Of a stretch of 5,517 nt of DNA, positions 1-5,517 are shown piece after piece; positions within the stretch are counted from its first letter, which is position 1, and the number at the start of each line of letters is the position of its first letter. The notes under the pieces were generated by a model. The model saw nothing but the letters and a program-made list of their open reading frames with translations. It ran no database searches and was not told the DNA's origin. The stretch lies in NCBI GenBank assembly GCA_902465425.1, contig CABQNA010000111.1, positions 1 through 5,517 of the forward strand, in the 5' to 3' direction. The translations under genes were made by a program, and so were the position numbers. This stretch comes from an uncultured Collinsella sp. GTDB lineage: Bacteria; Actinomycetota; Coriobacteriia; Coriobacteriales; Coriobacteriaceae.

Positions 1-237
1 CCACCTCGCCGCCAGCGCCTCGCGCAGCCCGCGCGCCCTGTGGGCCTCGGGGAAGCCGTCCGTCCCGATCCGGACCGTGGCGTCGACGAAGACCAGGGTC
101 CCGTCCTCGTCCACCGCCACGAGGTCGATCCCGCCGATACCCTCGGGCCCCTGCCAGGCCTCGTCGACGATCTCGTAGCCCTTGCGCTCGAGGAAGGCCT
201 TGACCGCGCCCATCGCCTTTTCCTTCATGTCGTTCAT
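1..237 (-). CDS. YraN/UPF0102-like endonuclease-fold protein, N-terminal part (runs off left edge)
   Basis: This is the first 79 codons of a leftward gene with no stop before the window edge. The ATG at 237-235 is preceded by a clear AAGGAG (249-244 on the minus strand) at 6 bases, which fixes the start. The opening MNDMKEKAMGAVKAFLERKG is an amphipathic helix. It is followed by a GIDLVAVDEDG strand-turn (about residues 37-47) and a TLVFVDATVR strand (about 48-57). This order matches YraN-type proteins, small PD-(D/E)xK-fold putative nucleases of about 100-130 residues whose core reads (E)IDLIA...LVFVEVK.R. The Asp of the GIDL strand is kept, but the expected ExK is DxT, so catalysis is doubtful. 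The gene is divergent from everything to its right and is probably a separate transcription unit. The family assignment comes from motif pattern alone and the cellular role is unknown. Confidence 0.7.
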   Translation of the reverse strand, partial: MNDMKEKAMGAVKAFLERKGYEIVDEAWQGPEGIGGIDLVAVDEDGTLVFVDATVRIGTDGFPEAHRARGLREALAARW

Positions 238-783
238 GTCTTGCTCCTTAGACTCTGAGGCCCGCCCCTGTGGCGTGCCTTGCGCCGCGTGAGTCGCATG
301 CAGCGCGGGCGTGCCTGCAAGGGAGGAAGCGAAGTCGGGCATGGAAATAGAAGTCTCCCGACGGCAGTTTTTCGCGTTGTTCGCGCGCGGAGCGCATGGG
401 GCGAAGAACCCGAAAAAGTGTCGCGGCCCTTGCTGGCCGCCTGCCGGCGTGCGACCCTGCGCGTCCAAGGAGCGCCGGGGCGGGTATTCGGATCAAAGGG
501 GCGCAGGCGTGCGGCATGGAATCCGGCGTGGGCGCCGAGACCCTCCGGGCATGGGATGCGGCCCATCGGCGGTTGCTGGGCTCCCGCGGGGATTGACGAC
601 GACGTCGTGGCGGGGACGGAGGCGGGTTCCCGAGTCGCGGCGCCGCGGCATGAGTCGGGACGGACGGCTTTCCCGTGCCGCTTGCGGCCGATGTGCGCAC
701 AAGATCGCTGGCGGTGAGGCTTTCGTTGCGCGGAACGGCTACGGTGCTGCGCGACACGTCCGTTGAGAGAAGGAGACGAGCTG
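238..783. other. Intergenic stretch of about 546 bases with no convincing gene
   Basis: This region lies between the leftward YraN-like gene and the rightward gene at 784. Several reading frames stay open on both strands, but their translations are Arg/Gly/Pro/Ala-rich, lack the third-position GC bias of the real genes, and mostly lack a well-placed ribosome binding site, as expected of random GC-rich DNA. What can be seen is modest. There is a 6-bp stem, GCGGCC/GGCCGC, with a 6-base loop at 423-440, and on the minus strand a run of five T (417-413) follows it after 5 bases. There is also a perfect 10-bp palindrome ACGACGTCGT at 599-608 and a perfect 12-bp palindrome CGCGGCGCCGCG at 636-647, the latter flanked by two copies of GAGTCG (632-637 and 652-657). 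Promoters for both flanking genes must lie here, but I cannot place a convincing -35/-10 pair. It may hold a small RNA or decayed gene remnants, with no positive evidence for either. Confidence 0.55.
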
Positions 784-1059
784 ATGTTGGGCTACGAAGA
801 GAAGGTGGAGCGCCTCGAACTGCTCGACGCGGTGGCGGATGCCGGGAGGCTGGCGAGGGGCCTGGACCAGCTGCTCGAGTCCCTGGCGCATGCCGACCAG
901 CTGGACCCGCTCGACGTCGAGGGGATTCTGGCCCTGAAGTCGATAAGTGAGAGGTGCGCCGAGCGCATCGGCGACGCCGCGCGAATCTTGGAGGCTCAGA
1001 ACGAGGTTCTCTACGCCGAGGAATGGGCAAACGCCAAACCTCGCGAAAACGAGAGATGA
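784..1059 (+). CDS. Hypothetical small acidic helical protein (91 aa)
   Basis: I do not recognise this gene. The ATG at 784 has an AAGGAG (770-775) 8 bases upstream. An upstream in-frame TTG at 763 has no such signal and would put that Shine-Dalgarno inside the gene, so 784 is preferred. The product is 91 residues, rich in Leu, Ala, Glu and Asp, with a few Arg. It has no cysteine cluster, signal peptide or membrane segment. Residues about 3-37 and 47-81 look like two long amphipathic helices joined by an acidic DQLDPLDVEG turn, and the tail is polar and charged, so a helical hairpin or oligomerising adaptor is plausible. Third-position GC bias matches the neighbouring genes, supporting real coding. 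It is separated from the RHH gene by 168 bases containing a promoter, so it is probably not part of that operon. Its function cannot be inferred from sequence. Confidence 0.7.
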   Translation: MLGYEEKVERLELLDAVADAGRLARGLDQLLESLAHADQLDPLDVEGILALKSISERCAERIGDAARILEAQNEVLYAEEWANAKPRENER

Positions 1060-1177
1060 GGACCCGAACGAAAGCGGCCATCCAAGCCCTATCAGGGCGT
1101 CCATCGCCGTCCGCGCTCATATAAAGCCTGGACATCGGCTGTCCTCACATTCCCAGTGCCGCCGCGTGCCGTCGCGT

Positions 1178-1183
1178 TATAAT
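1178..1183 (+). promoter_or_regulatory. Promoter -10 box of the RHH-helicase-DUF4391 operon
   Basis: A perfect TATAAT stands out in GC-rich DNA 45 bases before the RHH start codon. It predicts transcription starting near 1190 with a leader of about 38 bases. The hexamer 17 bases upstream (AGTGCC, 1155-1160) is a poor -35, and there is no TG extension of the -10. The promoter may therefore be weak or need an activator. A second TATAAA-like box at 1120-1125 also lacks a good -35. Confidence 0.55.
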
Positions 1184-1208
1184 GCTGCAAACGCATTTGT
1201 ATTGCATT
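1181..1208. promoter_or_regulatory. Candidate RHH operator (short inverted and direct repeats)
   Basis: Overlapping the -10 box and the predicted transcription start are AATGC (1181-1185), GCATT (1193-1197) and GCATT (1204-1208). The first two form an inverted repeat with a 7-base spacer, and the last two are direct repeats 11 bases apart, about one helical turn. TGCAA (1186-1190) and TTGCA (1202-1206) form another inverted pair. Ribbon-helix-helix dimers commonly bind short repeated half-sites spaced about a helical turn apart and often repress their own promoters. The position just ahead of an RHH gene suggests autorepression. The binding itself is inferred. Confidence 0.4.
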
Positions 1209-1227
1209 TCGAGCGATGGGAGCGCAG

Positions 1228-1440
1228 ATGCCCGACAGCTACAAGGAGCTCATCAAGAGCAATCCCGACGAGACCGAGATCAGAAGCTTCCTGGTGGACG
1301 GCGACCAGGTCTCCGTGACCCTGCGCATCCCCGACACCCTGCGCGACGCGGCGAAGGAGGAGGCGGCCCTGCGGGGCATGAGCTTCTCCGCCTTCGTGCG
1401 CACCTGCATGATCGAAGAGCTCGCGAAAAAGGGGGCATAG
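1228..1440 (+). CDS. Ribbon-helix-helix DNA-binding protein, probable operon autoregulator
   Basis: This is a 70-residue protein. The ATG at 1228 has GGAG (1219-1222) 5 bases upstream; an in-frame ATG at 1216 has no ribosome binding site, so 1228 is preferred. The N-terminal 27 residues are polar and acidic. Residues 28-34 (VSVTLRI) form the expected DNA-contacting beta strand, followed by helix 1 (about 36-49, PDTLRDAAKEEAALR), a turn at G50-M51-S52, and helix 2 (about 53-67, SAFVRTCMIEELAK). This is the CopG/Arc/MetJ-like arrangement. Such proteins dimerise and insert the paired strand into the major groove. It is the first gene of the operon, with the helicase start only 4 bases after its stop, and repeats lie at its own promoter, so autoregulation of a defence-type operon is the likely role. 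An antitoxin role is possible, but no small toxin gene lies beside it. Confidence 0.8.
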   Translation: MPDSYKELIKSNPDETEIRSFLVDGDQVSVTLRIPDTLRDAAKEEAALRGMSFSAFVRTCMIEELAKKGA

Positions 1441-1444
1441 AGGC

Positions 1445-4400
1445 GTGAAGTCGCTAAGCAACGTCGGCGCGGAGCGCCTGGGAGACGCCCTCGGCGAATC
1501 CATCGACGACGGCGCGAAGTTGTCGATAATCAGCTCGTATTTCACCGTGTTCGCCTACGGGGAGCTCAAAGAGGAGCTCTCCAAGGTCGACGAGGTGCGC
1601 TTCCTGTTCAGCGAGCCCACCTTCATCAAGCGCATGGCCGACTCGAAGGAGCCGCGCGAGTTCGAGGTAGCCCGCCGCGCGCGCGAGGTCGGCGTCGGCG
1701 GCTCGGGGCTCGAGCTCACGCTGCGCAACAACCTAAACCAACGCGCGCTCGCCCGCGAATGCGCCGAGTGGATCCGCGAGAAGGGCGTCTTCAAGTCCGC
1801 CAAGACGTCCGGCGCCATTCAGCCGGGCGGCACCTACGTGGTGGAGAACCCATCCGGCGACGACCACGCCTTCATGGGCGCCGCCGCGAACTTCACGCAG
1901 GAGGGCCTCGGCTACGAGCGCCGTCCGGGAACCGTGACCTGCGTGAGCCATTTCGAGAACGCGACCGAGGCCGTCGGCCTCAAGATGATGTTCGAGTCGG
2001 TCTGGGACAACCCTGCCATGGTCGAGGAGGTCACCGCGCAGGTGGCCGCCCAGGTCGAGACGCTCTACCGCGAGAACCCGCCCGAGTTCATCTATTTCCT
2101 GACCCTGTACCACCTGTTCCGCGACTTCATGGAGGACGACGAGGACAACGGCATCCGCCCCGGCCTCAAGTTCGAGGAGTCCGTGGTCTGGAGCAAGCTC
2201 TACGACTTCCAGAAGGACGCCGTCGTGGGCGCCATCCGCAAGCTGGAGAAGTACAAGGGCTGCATCATCGCCGACTCGGTGGGCCTGGGCAAGACCTACG
2301 AGGCGCTCGCCGTCATGAAGTACTACCAGGAGCGCAACGACCGCATCCTCGTGCTGTGCCCGAAGCGCCTGCGGGACAACTGGACCCTGTGGACGCAGGA
2401 CAACGACGACCGCAACCCGCTGGCCGACGACCGCTTCAGCTACACGGTGCTCAACCACACCGACCTGTCGCGCTACCACGGCATGAGCGGCGAGGTGGAC
2501 CTCGATCACCTGCGCTGGGGCCACTTCGACCTCCTCGTCATCGACGAGAGCCACAACTTCAGGAACAAGAGCACCGACGCGGACAAGACCGACCGCTACA
2601 CGCGCCTCATCGAGGACGTCATCAAGTCGGGCCAGCGCACGAAGGTGCTCATGCTCTCTGCCACCCCGGTGAACAACCGCCTGCTCGACCTGCGAAACCA
2701 GATCGAGCTCATCACCGAGGGAGACGACGCGTACCTCGCCGATACCGATGGCATCCCGTCGATCACCCACGTGACGCGCGTCGCCCAGCAGAGGTTCAAC
2801 GAGTGGAGCAAGCTCTCCGACTCCGAGCGCACGACCGAGAGCTTCGTGAACGCGGTGAACGCCGACTACTTCAAGCTGCTCGACGTGCTGACCATCGCGC
2901 GCAGCCGCAAGCACATCACGAAGTACTACGGCGCCGCGAGCGGTACCTTCCCGGCGCGCCGGCCGCCCCTGTCGTTTCAGACGCCCATTGACCTAGAAGG
3001 CGAGCTGCCGCCGATTGCCGTGCTCAACGACATGATCGCCCAGCTCACGTTCGCCCAGTACCAGGTGCTCTCCTACGTGCGCGCCGACCAGCGCCGCAAG
3101 TACGAGGACCGCTACGGGGACACGTGGGGCAAGGACTTCGAGAGCCAGGTCCACCGCACGACGGCGGTGGCCAACCTCATGCGCGTCAACGTCCTCAAGC
3201 GCATGGAGTCCTCCGTGAACAGCTTCCGCATCACGCTGCGACGAATCCTCGACGGCTGCGTCGACCTGCGCGCGAGGCTCGACGCCGACGCGTCGGGGGT
3301 CGCCTACGGCACCGAGGGCCTCGAGGACGGGTTCGACGACGACGATGCCGAGGAGTTCGAGGCCGGCGGCAAGGTGCGAGTCGACCTGCGAGACGTCGAC
3401 GCCCTGCGCCTGGGCCAGGACCTCGACTTCGACATCCAGGTGCTCCGGGCCCTGCTAACCTATGCCGACGCGGTGACGCCCGAGCGCGATGCCAAGCTCG
3501 TGAAGCTGCGCGACTTCATCGCGGGCAAGGTCAGCGAGCCGTACAACCCCGGCAACCGCAAGGTGCTGGTGTTCAGCGCGTTCGCCGACACGACGGCGTA
3601 CCTTTTCGAGCAGCTGGCGCCCTGGCTGAAGCGCGAGCTCGGAATCGAGTGCGCCGAGGTGGCGGGCAGCTCCAACCGGACCTACTCGCTGAAGCTTCCC
3701 AGGACCACCTTCGAGAACATCCTCGCGAGGTTCTCTCCCGTCTCAAAGGAGCTGCCGGAGAGCCAGCGGGAGCTCGGCGAGATCGACGTCGTCTTCGCGA
3801 CGGACTGCATCTCCGAGGGCCAGAACCTGCAGGACTGCGACTGCCTGGTGAACTACGACATCCACTGGAACCCCGTGCGTATCATCCAGCGCTTCGGCCG
3901 CATCGACCGCCTGGGATCGAAGAACTCCCAGATCCAGCTGGTCAACTTCTGGCCGGACATCGCGCTCGACGAGTACATCCAGCTCGAGGGCCGCGTGAAG
4001 GGGCGCATGGCGCTGCTCGACGCGTCGGCAACCGGCGAGGAGAACGTGCTGGAGGCCAAGGGCAATGGAGAGATGAACGACCTCAAGTACCGTCGCCGGC
4101 AGCTCCAGCAGCTCAAGAGCGAGGTGCTCGACCTCGAGGACATCTCGGGCGGCATCTCGATCACGGATTTCGCCTTCGACGACTTCCGCGTGGAGCTCCA
4201 GCGCTACGCCAAGGAGCATCCCGGCGCGTTGGAGAACTCGCCGGCGGGACTGCACGCCGTGGCCCCCATCCCCGACGAGCTTCGCAGCGACGTGAAGCCA
4301 GGCGTGGTCTTCTGCCTCAAGCAGAACGACGAGGGCAACGATCCCAGGGACACGAACCCTGTCTTCCCGTACTACGTGGTGTACGTGTCGGCCGACGGCG

Positions 4401-4690
4401 AGGTCATGACGAAGCACACCCAGCCCAAGCCGGCGCTCGACATCATGCGCGCCGTCTGCTCTGGGCATCCCGAGCCCATCGCTAAGCTGTGCCGCGAGTT
4501 CAACCGCGAGACCCGCGACGGGACGAGGATGGACGCCTACACCGACCTGCTTGACGATGTCGTTGCGGCCATCACCGGAACGCAGCAGGACAAAGGCATC
4601 GAGAGCCTGTTCAGCCTGGGAGAGGTCGGCAGCGGCACCGTCATGGGCTTCAACGACTACTCGTTGGTATGTTTCGCGGTGCTGCGATGA
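1445..4690 (+). CDS. SNF2-type superfamily 2 helicase/ATPase with N-terminal PLD-like domain
   Basis: This 1081-residue protein is predicted to be a cytoplasmic ATP-driven DNA translocase. It starts at a GTG 4 bases after the RHH stop, and an early start is needed to keep the N-terminal domain. Residues about 20-160 look phospholipase-D-like: KLSIISSYFTVFAYGEL strand-helix, VRFLFSEPTF, then AFMGAAANFTQEGLG (142-156), matching the GSxNFTxxGL half of PLD nucleases. The HxK part is not evident. The ATPase core has a Q-motif-like LYDFQ (Q256), Walker A DSVGLGKT (277-284, K283), DESH (367-370), SATPVNN (405-411), an ARSRKHI element (485-491), motif IV KVLVFSAF (706-713), DVVFATDCISEGQNLQ (781-796) and QRFGRIDR (815-822), so the ATPase looks intact. 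About 300 residues separate motifs III and IV, including an acidic patch (DDDD at 631-634). The C-terminal 230 residues are family-specific. The gene is coupled to the next one by an ATGA overlap. The family assignment is firm; a role in defence is inferred from context. Confidence 0.9.
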   Translation: MKSLSNVGAERLGDALGESIDDGAKLSIISSYFTVFAYGELKEELSKVDEVRFLFSEPTFIKRMADSKEPREFEVARRAREVGVGGSGLELTLRNNLNQRALARECAEWIREKGVFKSAKTSGAIQPGGTYVVENPSGDDHAFMGAAANFTQEGLGYERRPGTVTCVSHFENATEAVGLKMMFESVWDNPAMVEEVTAQVAAQVETLYRENPPEFIYFLTLYHLFRDFMEDDEDNGIRPGLKFEESVVWSKLYDFQKDAVVGAIRKLEKYKGCIIADSVGLGKTYEALAVMKYYQERNDRILVLCPKRLRDNWTLWTQDNDDRNPLADDRFSYTVLNHTDLSRYHGMSGEVDLDHLRWGHFDLLVIDESHNFRNKSTDADKTDRYTRLIEDVIKSGQRTKVLMLSATPVNNRLLDLRNQIELITEGDDAYLADTDGIPSITHVTRVAQQRFNEWSKLSDSERTTESFVNAVNADYFKLLDVLTIARSRKHITKYYGAASGTFPARRPPLSFQTPIDLEGELPPIAVLNDMIAQLTFAQYQVLSYVRADQRRKYEDRYGDTWGKDFESQVHRTTAVANLMRVNVLKRMESSVNSFRITLRRILDGCVDLRARLDADASGVAYGTEGLEDGFDDDDAEEFEAGGKVRVDLRDVDALRLGQDLDFDIQVLRALLTYADAVTPERDAKLVKLRDFIAGKVSEPYNPGNRKVLVFSAFADTTAYLFEQLAPWLKRELGIECAEVAGSSNRTYSLKLPRTTFENILARFSPVSKELPESQRELGEIDVVFATDCISEGQNLQDCDCLVNYDIHWNPVRIIQRFGRIDRLGSKNSQIQLVNFWPDIALDEYIQLEGRVKGRMALLDASATGEENVLEAKGNGEMNDLKYRRRQLQQLKSEVLDLEDISGGISITDFAFDDFRVELQRYAKEHPGALENSPAGLHAVAPIPDELRSDVKPGVVFCLKQNDEGNDPRDTNPVFPYYVVYVSADGEVMTKHTQPKPALDIMRAVCSGHPEPIAKLCREFNRETRDGTRMDAYTDLLDDVVAAITGTQQDKGIESLFSLGEVGSGTVMGFNDYSLVCFAVLR

Positions 4691-5493
4691 GCGGCATCGA
4701 CTGGAACGGAATCCTGCGCCTGCCCGAAGCGGCGCTCGCGGGATGCCGCCGCATTCCCAAGACGGTGCTCGTCAAGCAGGCCATGCTCACCAAGACCGAG
4801 CAGAAGAGGCTCGACAAGGTCGCGCGCCTCGAGCACTTCGCCACGATCCAGAAGTCCACGACGCGCATCCCGCCGTACGAGGACGACGAGCGCAACGTGC
4901 AGAGCGTCGTCTTCCTCCGTTGCGAGATGACAGCCGGGACCATGGCGGTGGCCGAGGTGGCGGAGCTCGTGCACAAGTGCTTCCCGAACCCGACGGTGCT
5001 CCTGGTCGAGGCGGGCGGCTGCGCGTGCATATCGGTCGCCCTCACGCGGAGGAGCCAGGCCGAGCAGGGCGCGACGGTCGTCGACCGAATCGAGTCGACG
5101 GGCGCGTTCGATCCTGGCCGTTCAGAATACGCGGACTTCCTAGGCGCGCTGGCATTCGGGCGGCTCTCGCAGGGCGACCTCTGGGAGTACCTGGTCGACC
5201 TGTCGCGCACCGTAGCGCTGTCCCGCGCGATTGGCGGCCTGGGGTTCTACCCCGTATGCCCCGCTCGAGACCGGGAAAAGCTGATCGCCCTCACGTCGCG
5301 CTACGATGAGATGGGAGCCTCCGTCAAGCGGCTGAAGGAGCAGCGGCGGTCGAAGGACATAACGCTCAACGAGTCCGCGAAGCTGAGGATGGAAATGAAG
5401 GAAGAGGAGCGACGCCTGAGGGCGGTCGCCGATGAGATAAAGGAGATCTGCAATGGCCGTTCTGTTACTTTGGGACGCACTACCTCTCTGTGA
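4687..5493 (+). CDS. DUF4391-like protein with C-terminal coiled coil
   Basis: The ATG at 4687 overlaps the helicase TGA as ATGA, giving 268 residues. An upstream in-frame ATG at 4669 would extend further into the helicase gene and lacks a ribosome binding site, so 4687 is preferred. The N-terminal part has a PEAALAGCRRIPK segment (13-25) and TVLVKQAMLTKTEQKRLDK (26-44). These are followed by an HFATIQKSTTRIPPY segment (50-64), NVQSVVFLRCEM (70-81), a helix (about 85-98), PNPTVLLVEAGG (100-111) and CISVALTRRSQAE (114-126). This order resembles DUF4391 (PF14335) proteins, usually about 220-260 residues and of unknown biochemical function. Residues about 205-258 are highly charged and heptad-like, suggesting a coiled coil for oligomerisation or partner binding. 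The last 13 residues (NGRSVTLGRTTSL) depart from the coil and coincide with a fall in GC. Translational coupling to the helicase suggests a complex or balanced dosage. The family call is from recall of motif order and was not searched. Confidence 0.72.
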   Translation: MSGIDWNGILRLPEAALAGCRRIPKTVLVKQAMLTKTEQKRLDKVARLEHFATIQKSTTRIPPYEDDERNVQSVVFLRCEMTAGTMAVAEVAELVHKCFPNPTVLLVEAGGCACISVALTRRSQAEQGATVVDRIESTGAFDPGRSEYADFLGALAFGRLSQGDLWEYLVDLSRTVALSRAIGGLGFYPVCPARDREKLIALTSRYDEMGASVKRLKEQRRSKDITLNESAKLRMEMKEEERRLRAVADEIKEICNGRSVTLGRTTSL

Positions 5494-5517
5494 AATTCAT
5501 TAGATTCGTCACCCATT
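5490..5517 (+). CDS. Possible start of a fourth cistron (runs off right edge)
   Basis: A GTG at 5490-5492 overlaps the DUF4391 stop TGA (5491-5493) as GTGA and opens a frame reading MKFIRFVTH to the window edge without a stop. Overlapping starts are the style of this operon: the previous junction is ATGA, and the helicase itself starts with GTG. There is no good Shine-Dalgarno directly upstream, so initiation would rely on coupling. Only nine codons are visible and no product can be named. A competing start with a strong ribosome binding site at 5453 closes after 16 codons. Confidence 0.22.

Noticed and set aside
423..440. GCGGCC/GGCCGC hairpin with a minus-strand T run five bases away, as a terminator
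   Set aside because: The T run is displaced from the stem and no leftward gene ends here; the nearest leftward gene starts to its left.
342..766. Open frame starting MEIEVSRRQFFALFARG, resembling a twin-arginine signal, with a few downstream cysteines
   Set aside because: No ribosome binding site at proper spacing, no hydrophobic core after the arginines, an Arg/Gly-rich remainder with no domain pattern, and weak third-position bias. Best explained as chance.
1086..1098. GCCCT-ATC-AGGGC hairpin downstream of the 91-aa gene as its terminator
   Set aside because: The stem is only 5 bp with a 3-base loop and no T run follows, so it is too weak to call.
1228..1440. RHH protein as the antitoxin of a toxin-antitoxin pair
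   Set aside because: The adjacent genes are a 91-aa protein with its own signals and a 1081-aa helicase. No RelE, ParE, MazF or HicA-sized toxin is present, so an operon regulator is simpler.
1733..2914. Long minus-strand open frame (393 codons) opposite the helicase
   Set aside because: It is a shadow of the helicase gene: its Val/Leu/His/Arg-rich translation is typical of antisense GC-rich coding DNA and it has no domain signature.
3124..4485. Long plus-strand open frame of 453 codons inside the helicase gene
   Set aside because: The Arg/Gly/Pro/Ala-rich translation has no motifs, while the helicase frame carries intact motifs IV-VI over the same bases.
1..5517. CRISPR arrays, tRNA or rRNA genes, transposase or insertion-sequence ends
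   Set aside because: No regularly spaced repeats, cloverleaf or rRNA-like sequence, transposase motifs or paired terminal inverted repeats were seen on either strand.

Overview
The window is GC-rich (roughly 65% by eye), with a strong preference for G or C at third codon positions and Shine-Dalgarno-led genes. A high-GC actinobacterium fits, and a gut Coriobacteriia lineage (Eggerthella/Collinsella/Olsenella-like) is my best guess. That rests on composition and on the look of the partial left-edge protein and the DUF4391-like protein; it is not proven by any marker gene.

Layout. (1) Positions 1-237, minus strand, hold the N-terminal 79 codons of a YraN/UPF0102-like endonuclease-fold protein that runs off the left edge. 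(2) Positions 238-783 are about 546 bases without a convincing gene. (3) Positions 784-1059, plus strand, hold a free-standing 91-residue acidic, helical protein that I do not recognise. (4) Positions 1060-1227 are a promoter region with a perfect TATAAT box. It is overlapped by short GCATT/AATGC and TGCAA/TTGCA repeats that look like an operator. (5) From 1228 to the right edge there is a tightly packed plus-strand operon: a 70-residue ribbon-helix-helix (RHH) DNA-binding protein; a 1081-residue SNF2-type superfamily 2 helicase/ATPase with an N-terminal phospholipase-D-like domain; and a 268-residue DUF4391-like protein. The first two genes are 4 bases apart, and the second and third overlap as ATGA. 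The last gene ends 24 bases before the window does, and there are hints of a fourth cistron starting at the edge.

How the genes may work together. The RHH protein is probably the autoregulator of the operon, acting on the repeats at its own promoter. The helicase and DUF4391 protein are translationally coupled and so probably made in fixed proportion. From general recall of similar loci, PLD-SNF2 helicases next to DUF4391 proteins tend to lie beside type III-like DNA methyltransferase (Mod) and restriction helicase (Res) genes. I therefore infer the front half of an anti-phage or other mobile-element defence operon whose modification/restriction genes would lie to the right. No methyltransferase or Res gene is visible here, so this is a prediction. 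Two active-site oddities stand out: the PLD-like domain appears to lack the HxK signature, and the YraN-like protein has DxT where ExK is expected.
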